NCBI RefSeq assembly: GCF_000759025.1 | Contig: NZ_JPOS01000016.1 | Span: 62,001 to 126,000 of the forward strand | Direction: 5' to 3' | Length of the DNA stretch: 64,000 bases | Source: Phaeodactylibacter xiamenensis | GTDB lineage: Bacteria; Bacteroidota; Bacteroidia; Chitinophagales; Saprospiraceae | In this document: piece after piece, positions 1-7,594 of the stretch | Layout of the letters: every line of letters begins with the position of its first letter | Position numbering within the stretch: the first letter of the stretch is position 1 | Notes under the pieces: model-generated | The model's database searches: none | Seen by the model: the letters and a program-made list of their open reading frames with translations, nothing else | Told to the model about the DNA's origin: nothing | Program-made: the position numbers and the translations under genes

Positions 1-345
1 GGTCAGCAATTCACTCACGAGCACATCCAAGTCGATATCTGAGGAGGCGAGCCATTGTTTAACTTCCTTGTCCACACTTAGTTGAATATGAAGATGGCTT
101 TTGTAATGTGCCATATCCGACTCAATAGGCACCCACTCCCCGTCAAAATCTTCATCATCGGCAATATTGGCGTCATCGTAGTAAATACAAGCCTCCGGAA
201 CATCTACTCCGATCGCCCCAAGCTTGATCGCATCCGTTGCCTCCACCCGGTCGGAGTCCGAAAATTCGACGGAGTAGCTGCTGTCCAGCCGGTTGTTTGT
301 CAGTAATTGAAGCGCTTCAGGAAGACGGATTTTTCTTTTGGTCAT
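1..345 (-). CDS. BrnA-position antitoxin, partial (runs off the window start)
   Basis: This reading frame begins MTKRKIRLPEALQLL at 345 (an alternative ATG lies at 354) and stays open to the window edge, so 115 residues are visible and the C-terminus is missing. It starts inside the 3' end of the interrupted BrnT toxin gene (29-nt overlap), which is the usual gene order toxin-then-antitoxin in BrnTA modules. The middle is very acidic (YYDDANIADDEDFDGEW) and the visible end (HLHIQLSVDKEVKQWL, then LDVLVSELL) looks like the ribbon-helix-helix segment by which BrnA-type antitoxins dimerise and bind DNA. Family assignment rests on position and this pattern. It has only modest direct similarity to classic BrnA, so it may be a distinct antitoxin type paired with a BrnT toxin. 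Confidence 0.6.
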   Translation of the reverse strand, partial: MTKRKIRLPEALQLLTNNRLDSSYSVEFSDSDRVEATDAIKLGAIGVDVPEACIYYDDANIADDEDFDGEWVPIESDMAHYKSHLHIQLSVDKEVKQWLASSDIDLDVLVSELLT

Positions 346-435
346 ATGCCTCATCTTGTTTGCTTAAACTATTTGCAATATAACGTTCCCGCTCATCTTT
401 TCTTGCTGGCCGAGCCGAAATCAGCCTAAAAGCAA

Positions 436-1675
436 TTCATTGCCGTACACTTTTAGCTCGGCAAAAAGTTCATTGAAAGTTTGGAAAGAGAGACAGAAAA
501 AATAAGGGTTTTCTGAGATTTTAAAAATCTTTGCAGAAAACCCTTTCAAAATGCCGTTCTGCAAAGATCTAAAAAATGGTTGATAAAGCATCAATCTGAG
601 GTTCCACAAGGCAACGCCTTGCGTCGATTAACCGTCTTATCTGGTTTATTAGGTGCCTTAATCAAAGGTGGCCGGGCATCTTTATCAGAGTTGGGCCGCC
701 ATATGGAAGACCCCACTGACCTGGAAAGTCGGGTCAAGAAGGCCAAGCGTTGGTTGCAAAATAAGTGGACCGATGTCACGGTACACTTTATACCCTACCT
801 TCTTCCGATTCTCCACTCTCTGAGCAAGGCTGGAGAGTTAGTTCTGGCCATCGATGGCTCCTGTGTGGGCAAAGACTGCATGGCGCTGATGGTCAGTGTA
901 ATCTGGCGCAGGCGAGCCATTCCCATTTGTTGGGTAGTTCGTAAAGCTCCCAAAGGCCATTTCCCGGAACACATGCACGTGGCCATTATCGGTCAAGTGG
1001 CGATGCTTATGGACAGTATCCTGGAACAGGATTGCCGGATTTTCCTGCTGGGAGATGCCGAATTCGACGGCTGCGAGTTGCAACAGTCTTGTTTGGCTCA
1101 CGGTTGGGAGTACGTGCTAAAAACGGCGAAGGATACTTTGGTAGCCGATCATCCGAACATGGAGAATGCTTCGGCTTTTGGCCATTTGGCCGCAAGTATC
1201 GGTCAAAAAAGCTTGTTCCTGCCCCAAATGTATGTGACTAAGCAAGGGTTTGGGCCAGTCAATGTCTTGTTCTGGCATGACCGGACCCGATATGACCGAC
1301 CTTTGTATCTGTTGACCAGCTTGGAATATGGCCCGCAAGCCGAAACATATTACCGAAAGAGGTATCACATTGAAACCTTTTTCGGCGATATCAAATCTCG
1401 CGGATTCCACATTCATAAAACCAGGATTGAAGAGCCTCAAACCTTGTTCAATCTCTTGATCGTGGCTAGCCTGGCTTTCATCATCTGTATCTTGTTCGAG
1501 TTTGATGCCCGAACCTCAGCCCAGTTGGGTAAATTCTGCCGTAAAGACCGAATCGATAGCTTGTCCGTGTTTCAGATTGGACTGAGGGCTGTCCGATTTT
1601 ATGTCAGGCATGCTTTAAATCTTTCTTTCCAATTTTCAAAGAACTTCCCGTAAAATAAAAGTGTACGGCAATGAA
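436..1675 (+). mobile_element. IS4-family insertion sequence, 1240 bp
   Basis: The element is bounded by imperfect inverted repeats. The left end starts TTCATTGCCGTACACTTTTA at 436, and the reverse complement of the right end (to 1675) starts with the same 20 bases. Similarity continues more loosely for about 45 bp. The flanks carry an identical 8-bp target duplication, AAAAGCAA, at 428-435 and 1676-1683. One transposase gene fills the interior. Intact ends, an intact transposase and a clean duplication suggest a recent insertion. The target is a BrnT toxin gene. Confidence 0.88.
580..1653 (+). CDS. IS4-family DDE transposase
   Basis: A 357-residue transposase. The acidic triad can be placed: the first Asp in LAIDGSCVGKD, the second in LLGDAEFDGCE, and the Glu in YRKRYHIETFFGDIK. 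That last segment matches the IS4 signature Y-(2)-R-(3)-E-(6)-K. The N-terminus (RASLSELGRHMEDPTDLESR) resembles other IS4-like transposases. The start is uncertain. Position 580 is a TTG, the frame is open back to 517, and the upstream codons (NLCRKPFQNAVL) look like part of the normal N-terminus, so translation may begin upstream at another non-ATG codon. No frameshift or internal stop is seen. Confidence 0.88.
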   Translation: MIKHQSEVPQGNALRRLTVLSGLLGALIKGGRASLSELGRHMEDPTDLESRVKKAKRWLQNKWTDVTVHFIPYLLPILHSLSKAGELVLAIDGSCVGKDCMALMVSVIWRRRAIPICWVVRKAPKGHFPEHMHVAIIGQVAMLMDSILEQDCRIFLLGDAEFDGCELQQSCLAHGWEYVLKTAKDTLVADHPNMENASAFGHLAASIGQKSLFLPQMYVTKQGFGPVNVLFWHDRTRYDRPLYLLTSLEYGPQAETYYRKRYHIETFFGDIKSRGFHIHKTRIEEPQTLFNLLIVASLAFIICILFEFDARTSAQLGKFCRKDRIDSLSVFQIGLRAVRFYVRHALNLSFQFSKNFP

Positions 1676-1882
1676 AAAAGCAAAGTCTCTTATTGTGTAT
1701 ACAACGGTGATGATTACTTTGAGAACCTTGCCAATCGTAATGTAACGAATTTCATCTTTAGATTCAACTGCGTATTGAAGCCTGTTCTCATCTTCGAACA
1801 CACCAGAAGCCTGTTCAAAAGATAAGTTATGCTTTTGCTGGTTCTTTCGGTTTTTATTCTCGTCCCATTCAAACGCCTTCAT

Positions 1883-2219
1883 CTTTTTGGTTTTGGGTAT
1901 TTACTTAAGCCGCATCGGGCGTCTACACATTATCACTTTATGATACCTTTCCATGAAGTGTCCCAATACATCAGATTTGTAAGATATTGAAAAACCAAGA
2001 CCGACGCAAATAAATTGAATTTTTTTGTTTTACCTTATTTCTGAAAGCAGCACCCACAATAGGGGCAGCATCACTGTAATATACAGCACACTGACGCTTT
2101 GTGCATAAATAGCGGGGGGAGGGTAGATTTGGGTAGGAAGTGCTTGCCTTAAGGTAAGCCGTACATACTCCGGCCGTCCGTCCTGTTGACCAGGCTGACC
2201 ATTGGGGGCTCTTACACAC
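1883..2219. other. Intergenic stretch without a supported gene
   Basis: About 340 bases upstream of the interrupted toxin gene. On the minus strand there is a start-less open frame ending near 2034 whose last 20 codons are hydrophobic (VLYITVMLPLLWVLL). It could be the decayed tail of a membrane protein, but there is no start codon, so I do not call it. The rest probably contains the promoter of the toxin-antitoxin pair. Confidence 0.4.
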
Positions 2220-2430
2220 TCAGGCCCTGCCCGCCACCGTTTTACCCTGTACCTTCCTTCTCCAAAAAACGATGTAAACCGTACCTATGACAGAAGGGAG
2301 TATCCAAAACAGCAAATGCACAAGCCCTAAGCCGGCAACCAGAAAAGCCGTGACGGAAGCAATGAACGCGCCGACCATCTTACGGATGTGGGACACCAAA
2401 TAAGCACTTCTTGACTTTCCATCACATTGT
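2220..2430 (-). pseudogene. C-terminal remnant of a DUF2306-type membrane protein
   Basis: The frame reads SHIRKMVGAFIASVTAFLVA followed by FWILPSVIGTVYIVFWRRKV. A His/Arg/Met start to a helix, a second helix ending in a WxLPxVIGT motif and a basic tail is how I remember the end of DUF2306 (predicted integral membrane) proteins of Bacteroidota. Only the last two membrane segments survive. The sequence upstream of about 2430 is replaced by a direct-repeat copy, so the gene has been truncated by rearrangement. The family call is from memory of the pattern and was not searched. Confidence 0.5.
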
Positions 2431-2551
2431 ATTTTCCGTTGAACCAAATGCTATAAATCTATACCTGACCTTCCCCTCCATTCGCCAAATGCCAACGCGC
2501 CCGCCCGCTGACTACCGGCCAGCAGCCCCGGGCCTCCGGGACAGATCGTAC
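2430..2551. repeat. Direct repeat copy A (~122 bp)
   Basis: This stretch starts TATTTTCCGTTGAACCAAAT and ends CAGATCGTAC. It recurs nearly unchanged at 3481-3609 in the same orientation. The copies differ by scattered substitutions and a short insertion in the C/G-rich end. The two copies bracket the HsdR and Fic gene remnants, as would be left by a duplication or by homologous rearrangement. Confidence 0.85.
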
Positions 2552-2740
2552 TAAGTATTTTACTGATCTTCTCCCACTTCTTCGGCTGCGTGCTTTGCAG
2601 GAAGGCAAACAGCGCCTCCGGGTCAAGGGCGGGGGTGGCATCAAAGGCATTAGAGTCGCCTCTAGTGTAGCCGCCATTGTCCGGCAGGGCGGCTTCTATT
2701 GCGCTTCAAATGTGTCTTCGGTGTGTATGCCTTTTGCCAT
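2548..2740 (-). pseudogene. N-terminal remnant of a type I restriction HsdR subunit
   Basis: From an ATG at 2740 the minus strand reads MAKGIHTEDTFE and then, after a one-base shift, AIEAALPDNGGYTRGD, ALDPEALFAFLQSTQPKKWE and KISKIL. This is the characteristic start of many type I restriction (HsdR) or related DEAD-helicase endonuclease subunits (HTEDxFExAIE, LDpexLfxFlxaTQPkxWe). The frame is broken by a single-base deletion and ends at the direct repeat after about 65 codons of a normally ~1000-codon gene. It lies 8 bases after the Fic remnant on the same strand, as expected for the tail of a degraded restriction operon. Confidence 0.65.
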
Positions 2741-2748
2741 ATCCTTTG

Positions 2749-3332
2749 CTATTCTTTGATTAACAAGCCAACCAGATCGTTATTCACATAGTAGTTCAGC
2801 TTCCCGATTTTGTACTTTGAAATGATCTTCTTAGGGTCTTCCGCCAGTTCATTCAGGTACTTTGCCGCTGTTTTCCTGTTGATCTGCAAGTCCTTTGCCA
2901 AAAACTCAATCCTGGTGTACGGATGCCGGAACAGGTTATTAAGCAAATCCTGGCTGTAATAGGAGTAATGGTCCCTTATATGGACTTTATAGGATTGCAT
3001 GATCTCCTTGATGTCCTTGATCAAGGCAATACTTTGACGGGAAATATTCTCCACGCCATCCAGCATGTAGAGGATCCAGGGCTCCCAGTCTCCAGTGCGC
3101 CTAACTTCCTGCAAATGATGGTAATACATATCTTTATGCTGATTCACGTAGCGGCTAAGGTACAGAATGGGGTAGTCCAGCAGCCCCTTTGCTACCAGAT
3201 ACAAAATATTGATAATCCTCCCGGTGCGCCCATTGCCATCATAAAAAGGGTGAATGCTTTTTGCAGCTTCCTGAATACCTTTAAGGTCTCGACATTGGCT
3301 TTCAACGGTAATGCAGGGATGTCATAAGTCAT
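2749..3332 (-). pseudogene. Fic-family protein gene with internal deletion and frameshift
   Basis: The minus strand starts at 3332 with MTYDIPALPLKANVETLKVF, a typical Fic/DUF4172-like N-terminus. It then jumps within about 15 codons, with a frame change near 3270-3240, to the Fic active-site loop IHPFYDGNGRTGR. The remaining 150 codons, down to a stop at 2749, form a normal C-terminal half (KGLLDYPILYLSRYVNQHKD, LFRHPYTRIEFLAKDL and a winged-helix-like tail). Roughly 150 residues between N-terminus and active loop are missing, so AMP-transferase function should be lost. The hsdR remnant directly follows. Confidence 0.75.
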
Positions 3333-3386
3333 TTTCAGCGCATTTATCATGTCCGGGAATGTGCCCATTTTGGACACGAGAGTTTT

Positions 3387-3419
3387 TAATGTCCAAAAAT
3401 ATACTTTTTATGGACATTA
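3387..3419. repeat. Inverted repeat TAATGTCCA / TGGACATTA
   Basis: Perfect 9-bp arms at 3387-3395 and 3411-3419 are separated by 15 A/T-rich bases. Further TGTCC/GGACA words lie nearby at about 3370, 3431 and 3453. The cluster sits just upstream of the surviving Fic start codon, so it may be an operator for that gene. No binding protein can be named. Confidence 0.4.
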
Positions 3420-3480
3420 ACCTGCTCCTGTGTCCATATTTTGCCGTTTTTTGGACATTCAATCATCTTCCAGCACATAA

Positions 3481-3609
3481 TATTTTCCGTTGAACCAAAT
3501 GCTATAAATCTATACCTGATCTTCCCCTCCATTCGCCAAATGCCAACGCGCCCGCCCGCTGACTACCGGCCCAACAGCCCCGGGCCCCGGTGTCCGGGGC
3601 AGATCGTAC
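3481..3609. repeat. Direct repeat copy B (~129 bp)
   Basis: Second copy of the repeat at 2430-2551, same orientation, slightly longer because of added bases in the GGGCCCCGGTGTCCGGGG segment. It lies upstream of the truncated Fic gene, so the two copies flank the HsdR and Fic remnants. Confidence 0.85.
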
Positions 3610-3735
3610 AATTAGAGTTTTAAAAGACAGCGAGCGGAACGCCCACCGTTGCTGCTTGAAGATAGCTTTTATTTTTTGGAATGTGGGGAGAATGGTCTGT
3701 GGGGACCGTATACCGGACTGAGGGTGGGAGTCACC

Positions 3736-4032
3736 TCACCATACCGTTTTATGCCCAAGAGCAGCCAGCACAGAACTTATCTTGACCAGGTCCTGAGCAA
3801 CCGGCGCTGCCCCACTATCCGCCAGTTTTTTTATTTCCTCCAGGTCATCTGTCAACTGTCCTAAAGTCAAATGCGTGGGATCGTTGTAGGGATTATACAA
3901 TTCATCTCTGTCAATCGACCAGTAGTAGTCCACAGGCTCCATTTCAATCACATCGCCTTTTTGCTTACGCAGTTCGGCCAATAAGTTTTGTAGCGCTTTT
4001 TCTACTTCATTGATGTCGATTCGCAAGCCCAT
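3736..4032 (-). CDS. Hypothetical acidic protein, possible immunity protein
   Basis: A 98-residue acidic protein (MGLRIDINEVEKALQNLLAE..., with YYWSIDRDELYNPYNDP in the middle). I do not recognise a named family. It starts one base after the stop of the toxin-like gene at 4034-4519 and is co-oriented, which is the usual layout of a toxin followed by its immunity gene. The acidic, compact composition fits an immunity protein. This role is inferred from context only. Confidence 0.55.
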   Translation of the reverse strand: MGLRIDINEVEKALQNLLAELRKQKGDVIEMEPVDYYWSIDRDELYNPYNDPTHLTLGQLTDDLEEIKKLADSGAAPVAQDLVKISSVLAALGHKTVW

Positions 4033-4033
4033 T

Positions 4034-4519
4034 TCAGTTGATTATTTTTATGATGTTGGTATAGAACGTCTGAATCTCCTTTTCTAAATGCGCGATCCTC
4101 GATTCTATGATCTTTTGTCTCACCTGCTCGCTGGGAGCATTTTTCAGCAATCCCAAATTATCATATTTGAGTGGGTTTTGCTTGTATTTTTCAAGCTTAT
4201 CTACATGCTCCACCATTCTTTTGTAATTGGATTTCGCTGCTTTGTATTCACTTTTCGATAATCGGCCTTTAGCATGTTCAATTTCCTCCTTGATGCTTGG
4301 TTTCTTTTTCCCGCTTCCTCTACTCGAAGCCTCACTATTTTCTTCTTTGACTTGTTCGAGGATTTGCTCAACGGTTTCCAAAGTAGTCATTGATAAGATC
4401 ATACTACCAGTAGAGACCTGGCTGAAGGCTGTTTTCAGCAACCAGAAAGCAGTAACCAACAATAAAGTAAATAATAAAGGTTTGACAGCAACGCCCTTTC
4501 TGTTTAGAATCAGTTCCAT
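4034..4519 (-). CDS. Membrane-anchored protein with a polymorphic-toxin-like C-terminal domain
   Basis: 161 residues. Residues 13-33 form one membrane segment (PLLFTLLLVTAFWLLKTAF), followed by a polar linker rich in E, S, G and K. The last ~85 residues (KYKQNPLKYDNLGLLKNAP, then EQVRQKIIESRIAHLEKEIQ) resemble the compact terminal domains of Rhs/CdiA-like polymorphic toxins, where NPxxYDNxGxLKNAP and RxxHLExEI segments recur. Normally such domains end large proteins. Here it is on a short stand-alone membrane protein, perhaps an orphan module split from a larger gene. The following gene is a candidate immunity partner. Target unknown. Confidence 0.5.
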   Translation of the reverse strand: MELILNRKGVAVKPLLFTLLLVTAFWLLKTAFSQVSTGSMILSMTTLETVEQILEQVKEENSEASSRGSGKKKPSIKEEIEHAKGRLSKSEYKAAKSNYKRMVEHVDKLEKYKQNPLKYDNLGLLKNAPSEQVRQKIIESRIAHLEKEIQTFYTNIIKIIN

Positions 4520-5144
4520 AGGTTAATAGGGGTTTAATGACACATCATGCTAAAATAATCAGAACCTTTTTCATAACTATCGATGGGCTGTTAAAATTCC
4601 GGATTTCTCCCTTTTTGAGGCTACGAGCGTGTGCTTTCGGCCCTCGATTGACCACGAATGCAGCTTCATCGCACACATCCCTGCACCGCGCCTAAGCATT
4701 TGCACATCAATCCAATGCGCCTTATGGATTATAACGCTTGTTTGTCCCGTCTTTCCGGTGGGTTTATGAGTCCGTGGGCTGACTGGGTGGGCGTGGGTCG
4801 ATTTGGGGGTGTCGTGGGTTTATTCTTTGAGGGATGGAACACTGAATCATTACCCTAATAAGAACAAAAGCCAAAACAAAATATTTACACACTACTGTTT
4901 CAGCAAGAGTAATTTTCATCTATGCGAAAATAACAAACGACAAATTTGTATTTTTTTCATTCCACGTATTGGCAACATCCAGCTGGATGCGATATATTAG
5001 CCAACATTGAACTAATCATTTAGCCTTAACCGAACTTCAGCAAACAGAAACAAAAACCAACAATCAGACCTTTGCCAATAAAACTAAGCGCCTGTACCTG
5101 ATTTTCAAAACTTTCTTTCTGTTGAGTTCACTTTTTTGCAGGAT
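4520..5144. other. Gene-free boundary between relic region and defence island
   Basis: About 625 bases. Open frames here are short, G/T-rich and without family resemblance. Base composition changes sharply near 4860, from mixed to strongly A/T-rich, and this marks the left edge of the defence island. The promoter of the plus-strand defence operon must lie in the A/T-rich part, but I see no convincing TTG/TAnnTTTG pair. Confidence 0.4.
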
Positions 5145-7358
5145 ATGCTAGATACCATTGAGTTCCCAAAGAGCAATGAATACCGGACTGGTTCTGCAAA
5201 TGAGCCAATTGGTTTCTTTTTGGAAGTCCTACCAAAGAGCAGGCGGTTTGATCTATTGCTAGGCTATTTTAGTTCTTCAGCGATAAACCTACTCTCTGTA
5301 GGCTTTGCCCAATTTTTATACAATGGAGGCACTGTTAGATTAATTTCAAATCATGTGCTTTCTCCTCAAGACCGAAAAGCAATTGAAGAAGGGCAATCCA
5401 ATGCTCTCAGCCAATACGAATTTTCTGTTGCGGATTACACAAAAATCAAGTCCACATTAAATGAGTACGGAAGGCACTTCTTTAGGTGTTTAGCTTGGCT
5501 AATTTCCTCAAAGAAAATAGAAATAATTATTGTCCGACCAAGCGGTGCTAGAGGCATCTCGCATTATAAATCGGGCGTATTTTACGACGAGCAGGGCAAA
5601 TCCATAAAATTTAAGTCCTCTTGCAATTTCACAGCCTATGGGCTATTAGAAAATCTTGAAGAATTAGAGGTTAAAAGGTCTTGGGGGAGTGCTGCGGAAG
5701 CAGCTGCAATTGAGGAATATGAAAGGTACTTCAATCAAATATGGCACAAGGAGGCTTCTTTTGTAGAGTATCTTACTACCGACGAAGTAGAATTATTAAT
5801 CGCCAAAGATTTCGGTGGTCATGCGATTGAAGAGCTTATTGTCGACGAGCAAAAATTACTTCGTAAAAAGAGGCAGTTAATCAGCAACTACAAAGTTAGA
5901 AGCATCATTGATCGGTTGGAAGAAGAGATGGATCAAAGAGTTTCGATGTATGTGAAAGAGCCTTACTTCCCTTATGAAAAACCAAGGGCGTATCAGGATA
6001 AAGCTTACGAAAATTGGAAAGCAAAGGGGTACAAAGGAGTTTTTGCAATGGCAACCGGTACTGGCAAAACGCTTACTGCTCTAAATGCTGTACTACGTGA
6101 ATATAAAAGACTTGGGCAATACCGTGCTATCATTTTAGTGCCCACAATTGAACTAGTCAACCAATGGGAAGAAGAGGTTAGAGGTTTTAATTACCAGAAT
6201 ATCATTAAAGTATCTTCTCGCAGTAAAGATTGGCGGGGGGACTTACAAATGATCTCCGTACTTTCTTCAGAAGAAGAACGATACTCATTTTTCATCATCA
6301 CGACATACCGATCATTTACTCATCGGCGCTTTCAAAAAGAATTAAAACGGCTTCCTGACGATACTATTTTAATTGCCGATGAAGCTCATAATTTGGGCTC
6401 TAAAAGTATACTGCCCCTTTTAGAGAGATTTCCTATTGGTAAAAGAATAGGGCTAAGTGCTACTCCTGACCGTGTATACGACCAAGAAGGAACAGATGCA
6501 ATCAATAACTTTTTCGAAGATACGCCACCGTACACCTTTGAATACTCAATGAAACAAGCTTTGGAATCTGGATTCCTTTGCGAGTATAAATACTATCCCA
6601 TTCTAGTGGAATTAACCCCCGAAGAACTAGAGGAGTATTCTGAAATCAGCGCCAAACTAGCTCAGTTCTGGGCAGATGAATCAGATGAGTCAAAAGCGAT
6701 GGTGGAGAGATTACTACTAGCACGGAAACAGATTATACACAAGGCTGCAAACAAGCTTACTGCTTTTGATCAACTTGTTGGAGAGCTTGCGAAACTGAAT
6801 AAGCTGAACTACACCCTAGTCTATGCCCCCGAAGGCTATTTTGGGGATCTATTCGTCGATACAGATAGCTTAGGCAACCTGGATAAAGAGGAAAATAGAA
6901 TCTGCGAGGTCTACTCGAATCACATTCGCCAAATTTCTCCTGATACCAAAGTTGCACTTTTCCATGGCGCGACTAAAAACAGGGAATCTACACTTGATAG
7001 CTTCGCTCAATCCGAAATAGACATCTTGGTATCTATGAAATGCTTAGATGAAGGCGTTGATGTTCCACGAACAGAGCAAGCCATATTCTGCGCAAGTACA
7101 GGCAATCCTCGTCAGTTCATTCAAAGGCGGGGTAGAATCCTAAGAAAGGCCCCCAATAAAACCCTTGCGACAATTTATGATTTGGTTGTAGTCCCAAGCG
7201 TAGAGCACCGAGTGGGCAACTATAATACAGAAAAGCGCCTCATCGAAAACGAACTGAAGCGGGTATACGAATTTGCAGGACTAGCAATCAATCAAATGGA
7301 AGCACTCCAAAGGCTAAAGCCTGTACTCAATTTATATGACATCATAGAAGAACTCTAA
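5145..7358 (+). CDS. PLD-like nuclease plus DEAH helicase, phosphorothioation-linked restriction factor
   Basis: 737 residues from the ATG at 5145 (a TTG lies 9 bases upstream in frame). The first ~210 residues form a phospholipase-D-like domain with HYK at 140-142 followed by SSCNFTAYGLLEN. Superfamily 2 helicase motifs follow: ATGTGKT (303-309), LVPTIELVNQW, DEAH (412-415), SATP (438-441) and QRRGR (660-664). PLD-helicase fusions of this size occur next to dnd genes and are annotated as phosphorothioation-system restriction enzymes. The gene leads a compact operon (5 bases to the next gene) that faces the SspBCD-like genes. Likely role: recognising and unwinding or cutting invading unmodified DNA. 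Specific subtype not proven. Confidence 0.8.
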   Translation: MLDTIEFPKSNEYRTGSANEPIGFFLEVLPKSRRFDLLLGYFSSSAINLLSVGFAQFLYNGGTVRLISNHVLSPQDRKAIEEGQSNALSQYEFSVADYTKIKSTLNEYGRHFFRCLAWLISSKKIEIIIVRPSGARGISHYKSGVFYDEQGKSIKFKSSCNFTAYGLLENLEELEVKRSWGSAAEAAAIEEYERYFNQIWHKEASFVEYLTTDEVELLIAKDFGGHAIEELIVDEQKLLRKKRQLISNYKVRSIIDRLEEEMDQRVSMYVKEPYFPYEKPRAYQDKAYENWKAKGYKGVFAMATGTGKTLTALNAVLREYKRLGQYRAIILVPTIELVNQWEEEVRGFNYQNIIKVSSRSKDWRGDLQMISVLSSEEERYSFFIITTYRSFTHRRFQKELKRLPDDTILIADEAHNLGSKSILPLLERFPIGKRIGLSATPDRVYDQEGTDAINNFFEDTPPYTFEYSMKQALESGFLCEYKYYPILVELTPEELEEYSEISAKLAQFWADESDESKAMVERLLLARKQIIHKAANKLTAFDQLVGELAKLNKLNYTLVYAPEGYFGDLFVDTDSLGNLDKEENRICEVYSNHIRQISPDTKVALFHGATKNRESTLDSFAQSEIDILVSMKCLDEGVDVPRTEQAIFCASTGNPRQFIQRRGRILRKAPNKTLATIYDLVVVPSVEHRVGNYNTEKRLIENELKRVYEFAGLAINQMEALQRLKPVLNLYDIIEEL

Positions 7359-7363
7359 TCTAT

Positions 7364-7594
7364 ATGGACGCACAATATATTCTTAAAGCAATGCTAGATA
7401 ATGAGGATCTTATGGAAAAGCATAAGTATGGTCCTAGAGACATTAAAGACATTCAATTTGAGCCTCCTCATGACAATGGTTTTATTCAATTTATGCAGTC
7501 AGCTGTGAAAATCATGGATGAAACTCAAGACGAGACTCCTCGGATAATGGCGAACCGGTTAATTAAGTTCTTCGAAGAAAACTACGCGCTATGA
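7364..7594 (+). CDS. 76-aa hypothetical protein of the defence operon
   Basis: Encodes MDAQYILKAMLDNEDLMEKH...LIKFFEENYAL. It is small, acidic and helical-looking, with no cysteine or recognisable motif. Its stop overlaps the next gene's start by four bases (ATGA at 7591-7594), so the two are translationally coupled, and it starts five bases after the helicase gene. Such tight packing argues for a real gene and a stoichiometric partner of the ATPase or helicase. Function unknown. Confidence 0.7.
   Translation: MDAQYILKAMLDNEDLMEKHKYGPRDIKDIQFEPPHDNGFIQFMQSAVKIMDETQDETPRIMANRLIKFFEENYAL

Larger units (their letters stand above)
317..1882 (-). pseudogene. brnT: BrnT-family toxin gene disrupted by an IS4-type insertion
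   Basis: The 5' part (1882 down to 1676) encodes MKAFEWDENKNRKNQQKHNL followed by SFEQASGVFEDE and RYITIGK. These are the BrnT hallmarks (WDxxKxxxNxxKH, FEEAxxVFxD, RYxxIG). After residue 69 the frame runs into the insertion sequence. Removing the element and one copy of its target duplication joins the frame exactly to 427-317 on the minus strand, giving RLISARPARKDERERY, the conserved BrnT C-terminal ISAR...ER..Y motif, and a stop at 317. The restored product is about 105 residues, normal for this ribonuclease toxin. The fused frame that runs into the element gives a 92-residue chimera lacking the ISAR segment, so toxicity is probably lost. Confidence 0.85.

Noticed and set aside
1971-2219. 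82-codon open frame on the minus strand
   Set aside because: GTG start, low-complexity Ser/Thr content. A different frame with a hydrophobic end looks more like old coding DNA but has no start.
2459-2677. 72-codon open frame on the minus strand
   Set aside because: Arg/Pro-rich out-of-frame reading. The adjacent frame gives the HsdR N-terminus instead.
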